Origin: H111-94 sp034436045
Lineage (GTDB): Bacteria; Chloroflexota; Ktedonobacteria; Ktedonobacterales; Ktedonobacteraceae
Assembly (NCBI GenBank): GCA_034436045.1
Contig: DAOTVZ010000003.1
Span: 1 to 44,390, forward strand
Length of the DNA stretch: 44,390 nt
Reading direction: 5' to 3'
In this document: one piece after another, positions 37,176-44,390 of the stretch
Position numbering within the stretch: the stretch's first letter is position 1
Layout of the letters: every line of letters starts with the position of its first letter
Translations under genes and position numbers: made by a program
Notes under the pieces: generated by a model
What the model saw: the letters and a program-made list of their open reading frames with translations, nothing else
Told to the model about the DNA's origin: nothing
The model's database searches: none

Positions 37176-37190
37176 CTATCCTGCCCATAG
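37176..37190 (-). promoter_or_regulatory. Candidate CbbR (LysR) binding site
   Basis: CTATCCTGCCCATAG is a dyad with CTAT/ATAG arms and a 7-base centre, fitting the T-N11-A rule of LysR-family sites. It lies 86 bases before the cbbL start codon and on the side facing the divergent LysR gene. Confidence 0.4.
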
Positions 37191-37234
37191 GCTAAACGTT
37201 ATAATGAACTTTCATCATCGAAATCGTCCATCCC

Positions 37235-37466
37235 GTAGGGGCGTGATTGATCACGCCCGGCGTGTTCGCCGCTCGTGCGTCGCTCCCCTCTCAGGGAGTG
37301 ATTGATCACGCCCGGCGTGTCCGCCGTTCGTCCATCGTAGGGGCGTGATTGATCACGCCCAGCGTGTCCGCCGTTCGTCCGTCGTAGGGGAGTGATTGAT
37401 CACGCCCAGTGTGCCCGCCATTCGTGCGTCGCTCCCCTCTCAGGGCGTGATGAATCACGCCCCTAC
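37235..37466. repeat. Cluster of five palindromic repeats
   Basis: Five copies of the palindrome GGGCGTGATTGATCACGCCC or close variants have cores at 37243, 37298, 37345, 37392 and 37447. The spacing is 55, 47, 47 and 55 bases. The sequences between them are also repeated (GCGTGTCCGCCGTTCGTCC and variants). The outer ends are inverted (CCCGTAGGGGCGTGAT at the left, ATCACGCCCCTACGGGG at the right). The spacers are conserved, not unique, so this is not a CRISPR array. Confidence 0.88.
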
Positions 37467-37546
37467 GGGGGAATTTTTTATTATAAAATGTGGTGATATT
37501 ACCTGGGGTATCAGGGTGTGCTATGCTTGAAGAGGGAGCGCCAGGC

Positions 37547-38461
37547 ATGGAGAAAATCGACCACTCTACCGATCTCACGTTTCATCAACTAACACTATTT
37601 CGCACCGTCGCGCGCTATTTGAGCTACACGCGCGCGGCTGAACATCTGTATCTCTCGCAACCGGCGGTATCTCAGCAGATCAAGGCCCTGGAAAAGCAGT
37701 TGGGGCTAGCCCTGTTCGTGCGTCAGGGACGGGGCATTGCATTGACGCCCGCCGGACGAGAGCTACAGTGCCATGCTGAGCAATTATTGGCCCTGTTCGC
37801 AGAGATGGCTACTCTGGTACACGATGTTCACCACGTCAGGCGTGGGGGCGTGACGATAGGGGCCAGTACCAGTGCAGGCACCTATCTTGTGCCACCGTTG
37901 CTAGGTGCATTTCACGCGCGCTATCCCGGTATCCAGATCACGCTGACGGTGGCGAATCGCCGCAGCATCGAGCAGGCCCTGCTCACCCATCAGGTTGATC
38001 TGGCCGTGATAAGTATTATCGCGCACCGCGAACGCTTCGTCATTGAACACCTGGCACCTTACGAGTTAGTAATCATTGCCGCGCCCACCCATCCCCTGGC
38101 CAGGGCAACAGCCCTGACACTGAATGATCTGCGCGAAGAGACGGTCTTATTGCGCGAACGCGGAGCCGGGACGCGCTATGATGCCGAATTGCATTTCGCG
38201 CAAAAGGCGATCAAACTCCATAGCAGGTTGGAATTTGATAATATCGAGGTCATTAAAGAGGGGGTAATGGCCGGTCTGGGTATCGCCGTTCTCTCGCGCG
38301 AGTCGGTGGCGCAAGAGGTGGAGCATGGCGACCTGGTGATTTTGCCCGTTGAAGGCTTTCCACTCCTGCGTCACTGGTATATCGTGCATCTCAAAGAACG
38401 AAGATTATCGCTGGCCGCCGCCGCTCTGCGCGCCTTTCTCCTGCAAACACGAATACTATAA
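37547..38461 (+). CDS. cbbR: CbbR-like LysR-type regulator
   Basis: The 304-residue regulator has an N-terminal winged helix (FHQLTLFRTVARYLSYTRAA, then QPAVSQQIKALEKQLG) and a periplasmic-binding-like effector domain (about 95-300: VTIGASTSAGTYLVPPLLGAFHARYPGIQ). The linker and SQPAVSQQIKALE match the CbbR branch, and its position divergent from cbbL is the standard one. It would activate the operon when a Calvin-cycle metabolite or NADPH signals demand. GAGGGAGCGCCAGGC precedes the ATG at 37547; GTG at 37490 and ATG at 37523 are earlier but lack better sites. Its stop is one base before that of the next, convergent LysR gene. Confidence 0.9.
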   Translation: MEKIDHSTDLTFHQLTLFRTVARYLSYTRAAEHLYLSQPAVSQQIKALEKQLGLALFVRQGRGIALTPAGRELQCHAEQLLALFAEMATLVHDVHHVRRGGVTIGASTSAGTYLVPPLLGAFHARYPGIQITLTVANRRSIEQALLTHQVDLAVISIIAHRERFVIEHLAPYELVIIAAPTHPLARATALTLNDLREETVLLRERGAGTRYDAELHFAQKAIKLHSRLEFDNIEVIKEGVMAGLGIAVLSRESVAQEVEHGDLVILPVEGFPLLRHWYIVHLKERRLSLAAAALRAFLLQTRIL

Positions 38462-38462
38462 A

Positions 38463-39386
38463 TTAATGTTGCTCGTAGGTGCGAAGGAAGGCGATGAACG
38501 CCTCTGCGCTGGTGGTAAGGGGCCGGTGTGCCGGGTAAGCGATATACCAGCGGCGTTGAATGGGAAACTGCTCGGCATCCAGGATAACCAGCGTGCCATA
38601 GCGCACTTCTCGACTCACCGCCACCTGCGAAATGACGCTGATGCCGAGTCCCGCTGCTACGGCCTGTTTGATGGCCTCCACGTGGCCCAGTACCATGCTG
38701 ACCTTGAGAGGCAAACCGGCAATCTCAAACAGTTCTTCCAGGGCGGCGCGTGTGCCGGAGCCGCTTTCACGCAAGAAAAAGGTCTCTTGCGCCAGCCGCG
38801 TCAGGGGGATGTGTTTTTGTTTGGCCAGGACGTGAGTCGGGGCGGCAATCGGCACGAGTTGGTTGACAAGAAATGGTTCTGTAATCAGCTCCTCTACAGA
38901 GGGTGGACGACCGGCAACCACCAGTTCAACTTCACCGTTAAGCAGGTAAGTTCGCACGCTGGCCCGGTTAGCGACGTGCAGGTGAAGCTTTATGTGGGGG
39001 TGCTGGTGATGGAATGCACCGAGTAGATGTGGCAATACGTAGGTGCCAAAGGTTGTATCGGCAGCCACTCGCAGAGGCACGAATTCCTCTTGAACAGCGC
39101 CTCGTAGTTCCGCCATGGCCGATTTCATCTCGTCGGCAGCGGCGATAATCAGTTGTGCCTGCGCAAACACTTCGCGCCCCTCGCTGGTGAGCGCCACGTG
39201 ACGGCCTCGCTGCTCCAGCAGGGTTAATTTGGTGATACGCTCTAAATCGGCCACCAGCGCCGAGATAGTGGGCTGCTGGCATCCCAACTCCTCGGCGGCC
39301 CGTGTATAGCTGAGATGGCGCACGACCGCGCAAAAAGCACGTAACTGACGCATCGTAATGGTGTCAAGGGACAACCAGGTGCTCAT
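38463..39386 (-). CDS. Second LysR-type regulator
   Basis: The 307-residue protein is about as close to the CbbR-like neighbour as two LysR families can be by eye. It has a winged helix (MRQLRAFCAVVRHLSYTRAA, QQPTISALVADLERITKLTL) and an effector domain starting VPLRVAADTTFGTYVLPHLLGAFHHQHPHI. The shared YTRAA, GTYL/GTYV-PPLL/PHLLGAFH and FLRESGSGTRAA blocks suggest a duplication followed by divergence. AGGATAAGCA precedes the ATG at 39386. Its promoter is at 39450-39479, and it converges tail to tail on the first LysR gene. A second carbon-fixation regulator is plausible; another target is equally possible. Confidence 0.88.
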   Translation of the reverse strand: MSTWLSLDTITMRQLRAFCAVVRHLSYTRAAEELGCQQPTISALVADLERITKLTLLEQRGRHVALTSEGREVFAQAQLIIAAADEMKSAMAELRGAVQEEFVPLRVAADTTFGTYVLPHLLGAFHHQHPHIKLHLHVANRASVRTYLLNGEVELVVAGRPPSVEELITEPFLVNQLVPIAAPTHVLAKQKHIPLTRLAQETFFLRESGSGTRAALEELFEIAGLPLKVSMVLGHVEAIKQAVAAGLGISVISQVAVSREVRYGTLVILDAEQFPIQRRWYIAYPAHRPLTTSAEAFIAFLRTYEQH

Positions 39387-39727
39387 TGCTTATCCTGTGC
39401 GCGCTCGCCTTGCCCGCTTTCAAACAAATAGATACAAGAGTTTTTTCATACTATAAGGAAAAACTCCTGGTTGTGTCAACCAATCCCTGTCTGTTCGCCT
39501 GGCAATCCCTACCACTTTAAGCCTGGATATGGTAAGATGAGTGGTGAGAAGTTTCACCCGCCTTCTTTCATCCACCCTGGTAAGGCTATAGGCGTGCAGG
39601 TTGTCACCGGTACTGTCTACGTGCAGCGTCGCAACGTATGCCTTCTTGCACCATCTATTGATGAAGGTGTGCTTCTTTGCCTGATTTCTCATACATCAGT
39701 TCTGAATTTGAGGAGCAAGGAAGAGCC
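39387..39727. other. Divergent intergenic region between LysR and ACT-domain genes
   Basis: The 341 bp contain the good minus-strand promoter at 39450-39479 for the LysR gene. On the plus side I see the ribosome site AAGGAAGAGCC before the ACT gene but no clear promoter. No other gene is supported. Confidence 0.5.
39450..39479 (-). promoter_or_regulatory. Promoter of the second LysR gene
   Basis: On the minus strand TTGACA (39479-39474) and TATAGT (39455-39450) are separated by 18 bases. The LysR start codon lies 64 bases on. Confidence 0.7.
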
Positions 39728-40114
39728 ATGCGTAGTTTGACGTTATTTCTCTTGCCACATAAATATGCTGTCTGTCGCCTCGATCCCAATGGCTATATCC
39801 CCCCCTGGGCGCTGCTGGGTGACGATTTTGTCTCGTTGACACGCACCCGTGAAGAACTTTCTGTGATCTGCATGCAGGAGAACGTGCCACAAGATGCACG
39901 GGCCGAGCGTGGCTGGCATTGTCTCAAGGTGCAGGGGCCGTTCGATTTCTCGCAAACCGGCATCCATAAAGACCTTACAGTGCCGCTGGCTGAGGCCAAC
40001 ATCAGCATCCTCTCGGTCTCTACCTATGAGACTGACCATCTGCTGATTCAAGAAAAAGACCTGGAACAATCAATCCAGGTGCTTGAACAGGCCGGTCATC
40101 GCGTTTTACGCTAG
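39728..40114 (+). CDS. ACT-domain protein
   Basis: The 128-residue protein matches the ACT_7/CASTOR-like group. It begins MRSLTLFLLPHKYAVCRLDP, with TREELSVICMQENVP and the C-terminal GIHKDLTVPLAEANISILSVSTYETDHLLI forming two ACT-like halves. The family binds amino acids or other small ligands and modulates partner proteins; the ligand here is unknown. AAGGAAGAGCC precedes the ATG at 39728; an in-frame ATG at 39677 lies upstream without support. The 3' end overlaps that of the convergent TetR gene by four bases. Confidence 0.85.
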   Translation: MRSLTLFLLPHKYAVCRLDPNGYIPPWALLGDDFVSLTRTREELSVICMQENVPQDARAERGWHCLKVQGPFDFSQTGIHKDLTVPLAEANISILSVSTYETDHLLIQEKDLEQSIQVLEQAGHRVLR

Positions 40115-40722
40115 GGGCGTTCGTGCGGCAGGCCGTGACGCATGAAGCGCAGAACCTGTTCGGCCATGCTGTCGGGACCTGGTTCGTCGTGGTCGAACCA
40201 CCAGGCGATGGCCTGTAGCACAACGCCGCTCATGAAGCGCGCCAGTAAAGCGGGATCATAGCCCTCAAGCTGGCCCTCCTTTGCTGCTTGCTGCAAGCCA
40301 TCGCTGATGAGGTTGACGAGGGGCATCTCTACGCGCAAAGAGGCGGGAAAAAGCATGCCTTCGTTGAGCATGACGCGAAACAGGTCACGGTGCTTATAGG
40401 CCAGGTGAAAGCCAACACGCAGCCCCGTTTCCAGCTTGTCTCTCTGTGAAGCATTTGCCACCGCTTCTGCTACCTGCTCACGGATGTGTTCGACGCCCTC
40501 TTCCAGCATGCTATGGAAAATATCTTCTTTGTCCCGAAAGTGCAGATAAAAGGTTCCCACGCCAACATCCGCCGCCTTCGTGATCTCGGCAATACTGGCA
40601 TTGTGAAAGCCGCGCTTGGCAAAAACCTGACGCGCCGCCGTCAACAGTTCGGCGCGGGTGCGCGCTTTGCGTCGCGCCCCCCGTCCCTGTTCCACCTGCT
40701 CTTCATCTATCATCCTCGACAT
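40111..40722 (-). CDS. TetR-family repressor
   Basis: The 203-residue repressor has the N-terminal helix-turn-helix (RAELLTAARQVFAKRGFHNA, SIAEITKAADVGVGTFYLHF, then RDKEDIFHSML) and an all-helical ligand-binding domain. GAAAGGAGTAGTGCT precedes the ATG. It lies downstream of the P450-reductase gene on the same strand, separated by the palindromic element. In Bacillus megaterium a TetR-type repressor (Bm3R1) controls the homologous P450 BM3 gene, so this repressor may control the P450 here, responding to fatty acids or aromatic inducers. That link is inferred from position and precedent. Confidence 0.9.
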   Translation of the reverse strand: MSRMIDEEQVEQGRGARRKARTRAELLTAARQVFAKRGFHNASIAEITKAADVGVGTFYLHFRDKEDIFHSMLEEGVEHIREQVAEAVANASQRDKLETGLRVGFHLAYKHRDLFRVMLNEGMLFPASLRVEMPLVNLISDGLQQAAKEGQLEGYDPALLARFMSGVVLQAIAWWFDHDEPGPDSMAEQVLRFMRHGLPHERP

Positions 40723-40741
40723 AGCACTACTCCTTTCCGTT

Positions 40742-40909
40742 TAGGAACGCGATTATGAATTTTCTGCATCGAAATCGGCGATTTCGTAGGGGCGTCATTC
40801 ATGACGCCCTGAGAGCGGAGCGAGGGGTAAGCAGGGCGTCATGAATGACGCCCCTACGGGATGGTACCATTGCTGGTTTTGTTTGAAAAAAATCTCAACC
40901 GCGTTCCTA
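40742..40909. mobile_element. 168 bp MITE-like element with terminal inverted repeats and internal palindrome
   Basis: The ends are imperfect 22-base inverted repeats (TAGGAACGCGATTATGAATT at the left from 40742, complement ending CGCGTTCCTA at 40909) with ten identical outer bases. Inside are two inverted copies of the palindrome GGGGCGTCATTCATGACGCC (around 40784-40863). The ends start and finish with TA. No coding sequence is present. This is the most complete member of the dispersed family in the window. Confidence 0.75.
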
Positions 40910-40937
40910 CGAAATTTACCACGCCTATCCAGACGTA

Positions 40938-43900
40938 TCAGTTTCCCCATACGTCAACCAGGTAGCGGTTCTGCTCCGTCAACTCATCTAACCAACGCTC
41001 TGCCTCAGCCTTGCTGCCGCCCGTTTGCTGTTGGTAGATAGCGGCGAAAGCGCTTCTCACGTCGGGTGCCATTTTGCTAGCATCACCACAGACGTAAATG
41101 ACCGCGCCATTCTGCAAAAGTTGCCAGACCCTTGCGCTCTCCTCCCTGATTTTATCCTGTACGTAGACCTTCTGTTCGCTCAGCCGTGAGAAGGCCACAT
41201 AGAGTTCGGTCACGCCTTGCTCAACGTAGCTGCGCAGCTCATCTTCGTAGATGAAGTCCTGTTGCGGATGACGGCAACCGAAGAATAGCAGCGACTGGCC
41301 AATTATCTGACCCTGGGCCTTCAGAGCCGCGCGTTCCTGCAAGAAGCCACGGAAAGGAGCCAGGCCCGTGCCAGGGCCGATCATAATGAGCGGGGTTGCG
41401 GCATTCTCCGGCAGGCGGAAGCGCGACTTCGTATCTTGCACGAAGGCATAGATGGTGTCGCCCTCGTTCAGATGACTCAGGTAAGTTGAGCAGAGGCCCT
41501 CGTAGGTGCCGTGTCCCGACCAGGCCGGGCCTTCAACGACGCCCACCGTGATGCTACAACGCTCCGGCAGTGACAGGGGCGAAGAGGAGATGGAATAGTA
41601 GCGCGGGCGGATGGGCGCGAGCAGCTCCAGGTAGACGCTGAAAGGCATAGCGCAAGATGGGAACTCTTCTAGCAGATCGATCAGCGACTTGTGTTTCGCC
41701 AGCACCTCGCGGCGATAAAGTGCGTTGCTGGCCTCGTCATCGCCAACCAGCGCAGTCAGGTGCAACTTCTCCGGCGGACACTCTATATATTCTAGCATAC
41801 GCTTGATCTGTGAGCGCGTTGCTACATCTTGCAGTTCAACGTAATCGCTGAGTAGCGTGTAGACACGCACCGGCTCGTTAACAGGCAGATGCGTCTTGCG
41901 CGTATCGTTTTTGTGAATGCGGATGCGTGTCTCCTGGTCGAAGCCGAAATGCCTGGCAACACGTTCAACCTGCATCATAGTATTATGCGCCAGGACGCCC
42001 AGGTGGTCGCCGGCTTGATAGCTTACACCGCTCGGCAAGGCGATCTCGATGTGGCGCGTGGAGCGTTCCGAAGGCAGTGGGCCATCCTTCCTGTGCAGTT
42101 CACGATTGCTCATCACCTGCATGGCACGCGCGCCGAAAGAGGCCAGAAAGGTGCCGGGAACAGGCATAGCCGCCACAATCTCGATATCATATAACTGTTT
42201 CGGGGGAGCGCTGCTTTCCGCCAGATCAAGCGCAAAGGTCTTTGCCAGTACAGGCCACAGTGTCCGATACCAGGACTGGAACTGACCATCAAAGTCGTCG
42301 GCGGCATCGCCCTCGCCGCGCTGATAAAGTCTGGTCGCGCCGTGTTGTTCCAACCGGCTATCGATGAAGCGCGGAATGGCTTGAAACGTTGAGGCCCACT
42401 CGTGGTTGCCGCAGCCAAAGACGGTGTATCGCACACCCTTGAGTGCATCGGCAGGTAAGTGTGCGCCGGCCAACCAGCGATGGAATTTGACGGCGTTGTC
42501 CGGCGGTGTGCCGTTATACGATGCGGTGATGATAATTACCGCGCCCTCTTTAGGTAGGCGATTGGCATACTCATCCAATGGGGCCACGCCGACTGTGAAA
42601 CCGCGCGCGTTGCCATCTTCGGCGATGCGATGGGCCAGTTCTTCCGCTGTCCCCAGATTGGAGCCGTAAAGTACCAGCAAGGGTGTGTTATGCTGCTTGA
42701 CCGCGATAGGAGTGGTCGGCTCCGGCGCGAGTGCCTCGGTACGCACCGGCGTTGTGGTAACACTGATCGTCGCCGTGCGTTCCGTCGCCGTGCGCGGTCG
42801 GACCTGAATCTTGAAGCCATCCGGTTTGAGCGTCAGCGTCTGCTTGATCTTTAACTGATAGTTCGTGTGATCGACGAAGTTGAAGCGTTGCAACAGCATG
42901 CCCAGTACCAATGTGGCCTCCTGCATGGCGAATTGGCGACCAATGCAGGCGCGCTGCCCATTGCCGAAAGGTTTGTAGGCATTGGCCGGTAGTTGCGCCT
43001 CGCGTTCGGGTAAGAAATGGTCGGGATTGAACATCTCAGCATCCTCACCCCATACCTCTTTGTCGCGGTGCAGCATGGGTGTGAGTACGGCCACATCCAT
43101 ATGCTCCTTGACGATACGATATTTACCGCCAATAATCTCTTCGCCAGAACGCGGATAGAGCGCGAAGGCAGGCGCGGTCGGATAGAGGCGCAGCGTCTCT
43201 TTGAGAACCTGCGAGACGTACTTGAGTTGATTGACCTGCGCGAAGGTGGGATCAACATTGAGATCACGCCCCAGCACGCGATCTACTTCTGTATAGGCTT
43301 TTGCCAGCACAGCCGGATTGCGCAGAAGTTCGTAAATGGCGAAGGAGAGCAGCCCACTGGTTGTTTCGTGACCGGCGATCAGGAAGGTGATGATCTGGTA
43401 ACGGATATTCACGTCGTCCAACTTTTCGCCGCTCTGCTTATCGACGCCGTTGAGCATATATGAGAGCAAATCTTTCTTCTCTGAACCTTCCGCGCCGCTC
43501 TCTTTGCGCTCTTTGATGATGCGATCTACCAGTTGATTCATAAACTTGATATCGTTCTGGTATTGCATATGATGCAGCACCATCAGCTTATCTTGAATGG
43601 GCAGACGATGGGTGCGCTGCTGCGACTCGGCCAGCGCGCGCACCATACTCTGTACAAAGGGATGCGGCGTCTCACGGTAGAACGAGTTGAAACGATAGTC
43701 GAAGCCGCACAGGCCGATGGTATCGAGCGTCAGGCGTGTCATATCCTCCGGCACATTGATCTCGTCGTCCGGGTTCATACGTGCCCATTTGTCCATGAGC
43801 TGACGCGCGATGTCGATCATCATAGGCAAGTAGCCCTGCATAGCCTTCATGCTGAAATTTGGCATCAGTATATTGTGAGCTTTATGCCAGTTTGGCTCGT

Positions 43901-44198
43901 CAGTCCAAGCGGTGAAGAGGCCATCACCGGCAAAGGTGCGCACATTGCGCAGCGGCGTCCAGACTTTTTTATCAAAGCGGCTCTCATCGCATAACTCATC
44001 GACTAAACGATGGCCGGAAACGAAGACCAGCGTTCGTTTCGGCATCGTGAGTTGAAAAATGGGGCCATAGGTGCGGGCCAGCTCCATCGCGGTTAAAATG
44101 GGCATCTCCGCATCCAGGTCTAGCAGGTTGCCGACCACCGGTTTAGCCGGTGGTTGTGGAATAGGTTCAAGCTGAGCAACAGCATCTTGATCAGCCAT
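40938..44198 (-). CDS. Self-sufficient cytochrome P450-reductase fusion (CYP102/P450 BM3-like)
   Basis: The 1086-residue protein joins a heme monooxygenase to its own diflavin reductase, hydroxylating fatty acids or similar substrates with NADPH. The P450 part (1 to about 475) has the I-helix LIAGHETTSG, the KETLRLYP ExxR motif and heme Cys 418 in FGNGQRACIGRQF. It resembles BM3 closely, e.g. VPEDMTRLTLDTIGLCGFDY. Aligned to BM3, Arg47 and Phe87 are kept and Tyr51 is Phe. The FMN domain starts LLVLYGSNLGTAEELAHRI (about 515-660). FAD- and NADPH-binding parts follow (RYYSISSSP, GPGTGLAPFRGF, LLFFGCRHP, YVCGDASKMAPDV). The start at 44198 follows GGAGGAGTACACACTG. Slightly longer than BM3 (1049), mainly through the linker. 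The TetR gene nearby may regulate it. Confidence 0.95.
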   Translation of the reverse strand: MADQDAVAQLEPIPQPPAKPVVGNLLDLDAEMPILTAMELARTYGPIFQLTMPKRTLVFVSGHRLVDELCDESRFDKKVWTPLRNVRTFAGDGLFTAWTDEPNWHKAHNILMPNFSMKAMQGYLPMMIDIARQLMDKWARMNPDDEINVPEDMTRLTLDTIGLCGFDYRFNSFYRETPHPFVQSMVRALAESQQRTHRLPIQDKLMVLHHMQYQNDIKFMNQLVDRIIKERKESGAEGSEKKDLLSYMLNGVDKQSGEKLDDVNIRYQIITFLIAGHETTSGLLSFAIYELLRNPAVLAKAYTEVDRVLGRDLNVDPTFAQVNQLKYVSQVLKETLRLYPTAPAFALYPRSGEEIIGGKYRIVKEHMDVAVLTPMLHRDKEVWGEDAEMFNPDHFLPEREAQLPANAYKPFGNGQRACIGRQFAMQEATLVLGMLLQRFNFVDHTNYQLKIKQTLTLKPDGFKIQVRPRTATERTATISVTTTPVRTEALAPEPTTPIAVKQHNTPLLVLYGSNLGTAEELAHRIAEDGNARGFTVGVAPLDEYANRLPKEGAVIIITASYNGTPPDNAVKFHRWLAGAHLPADALKGVRYTVFGCGNHEWASTFQAIPRFIDSRLEQHGATRLYQRGEGDAADDFDGQFQSWYRTLWPVLAKTFALDLAESSAPPKQLYDIEIVAAMPVPGTFLASFGARAMQVMSNRELHRKDGPLPSERSTRHIEIALPSGVSYQAGDHLGVLAHNTMMQVERVARHFGFDQETRIRIHKNDTRKTHLPVNEPVRVYTLLSDYVELQDVATRSQIKRMLEYIECPPEKLHLTALVGDDEASNALYRREVLAKHKSLIDLLEEFPSCAMPFSVYLELLAPIRPRYYSISSSPLSLPERCSITVGVVEGPAWSGHGTYEGLCSTYLSHLNEGDTIYAFVQDTKSRFRLPENAATPLIMIGPGTGLAPFRGFLQERAALKAQGQIIGQSLLFFGCRHPQQDFIYEDELRSYVEQGVTELYVAFSRLSEQKVYVQDKIREESARVWQLLQNGAVIYVCGDASKMAPDVRSAFAAIYQQQTGGSKAEAERWLDELTEQNRYLVDVWGN

Positions 44199-44227
44199 CA
44201 GTGTGTACTCCTCCAAATTAAGAAATC

Positions 44228-44390
44228 GTAGGGGCGTCATTCATGATGCCCAGCGCGCCCGTCGAGCCGCCCCGCGTGCGTATCGAGCACGCCCGTCGAG
44301 CCGCCCCCAGGGCGTGATGAATCCCATCCCCGCGTGCGTATCGAACGCGCCCGTCGAGCTGCCCCCAGGGCGTGATGAATCCCATCCCTG
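44228..44390. repeat. Degenerate palindromic repeat with 58-bp tandem units, runs off the window
   Basis: It begins CGTAGGGGCGTCATTCATGA, one half of the palindrome. Two tandem 58-base units follow (44273-44330 and 44331-44388) that share CGCGTGCGTATCGA and CCCCCAGGGCGTGATGAATC and differ at a few positions. It lies 30-190 bases upstream of the P450 start and continues past the window edge. Confidence 0.75.

Larger units (their letters stand above)
37091..37546. other. Control region between cbbL and the divergent cbbR-like gene
   Basis: The 456 bp hold the cbbL leader with a candidate LysR box (37176-37190), a short AGT-repeat tract near 37155-37168, and the palindrome cluster at 37235-37466. 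Near 37190-37240 the sequence TTATAATGAACTTTC...ATCGAAATCG resembles the left end of the other dispersed elements. No gene is supported; open frames through the cluster are artefacts. Confidence 0.6.

Noticed and set aside
37235..37466. CRISPR-like array
   Set aside because: The repeats are palindromic, the spacers are near copies of one another, unit spacing alternates between 47 and 55, and no cas gene is present.
37306..37578. Open frame through the palindrome cluster, minus strand
   Set aside because: Its repeated peptide (GVINHAPT-like units) merely translates the repeat, and it overlaps the LysR start.

Overview
The window is a 44.4 kb piece of a bacterial chromosome of moderate to high G+C. 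It most resembles Chloroflexota of the class Ktedonobacteria. This is inferred from gene content: a fused heme A/heme O synthase, a zf-trcl plus CxxC zinc-ribbon protein, a Uma2-family nuclease, tandem long RelA/SpoT proteins, hybrid-type sensor kinases with separate short receivers, and a self-sufficient CYP102-type P450. No rRNA or tRNA gene is visible, so the taxonomic call is tentative.

Left part (1-8.2 kb): the end of an OmpR-type regulator whose receiver has lost its phospho-acceptor, a small secreted beta-rich protein, a large MacB/FtsX-like ABC permease with a lipoprotein behind it, and the matching ATPase on the opposite strand. Malate synthase A and a small helix-turn-helix protein follow. 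Between the permease group and the ATPase lies a 108 bp element with terminal inverted repeats.

Middle (8.2-29.2 kb): two sensor-kinase/CheY-like receiver pairs, each overlapping by tens of bases. They flank leucyl aminopeptidase and a CrtI-like FAD oxidoreductase. The first pair is preceded by a promoter, a short possible leader peptide, nested stems and an intrinsic terminator, which looks like an attenuator or a ~200 nt small RNA. Next come a zinc-ribbon protein and two consecutive long RelA/SpoT homologues: the first keeps both active sites, the second has lost the hydrolase residues but keeps the synthetase. A primary-type sigma factor converges on them across a shared terminator. A membrane protein, a Uma2 nuclease with a relic of a second copy, and gyrA complete this part.

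Right part (29.3-44.4 kb): a truncated Sco copper chaperone and a CtaA-CtaB fusion (cytochrome oxidase assembly) lie beside a compact Calvin-cycle operon read leftward: cbbL, cbbS, cbbX, phosphoribulokinase, GAPDH. It encodes a red-type form I RuBisCO with its activase. A CbbR-like LysR gene is divergent from the operon, a second LysR gene converges on the first, and an ACT-domain protein, a TetR repressor and a CYP102-like P450-reductase fusion follow.

A dispersed palindromic repeat with core GGGCGTGATTGATCACGCCC runs through the window. It occurs in the kinase leader, after gyrA (where it supplies a neighbour's stop codon), as a five-unit cluster between cbbL and cbbR, inside a 168 bp MITE-like element beside the TetR gene, and upstream of the P450. 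The paired base changes between copies and the terminal inverted repeats are the best lead here for an undescribed mobile or regulatory element family.
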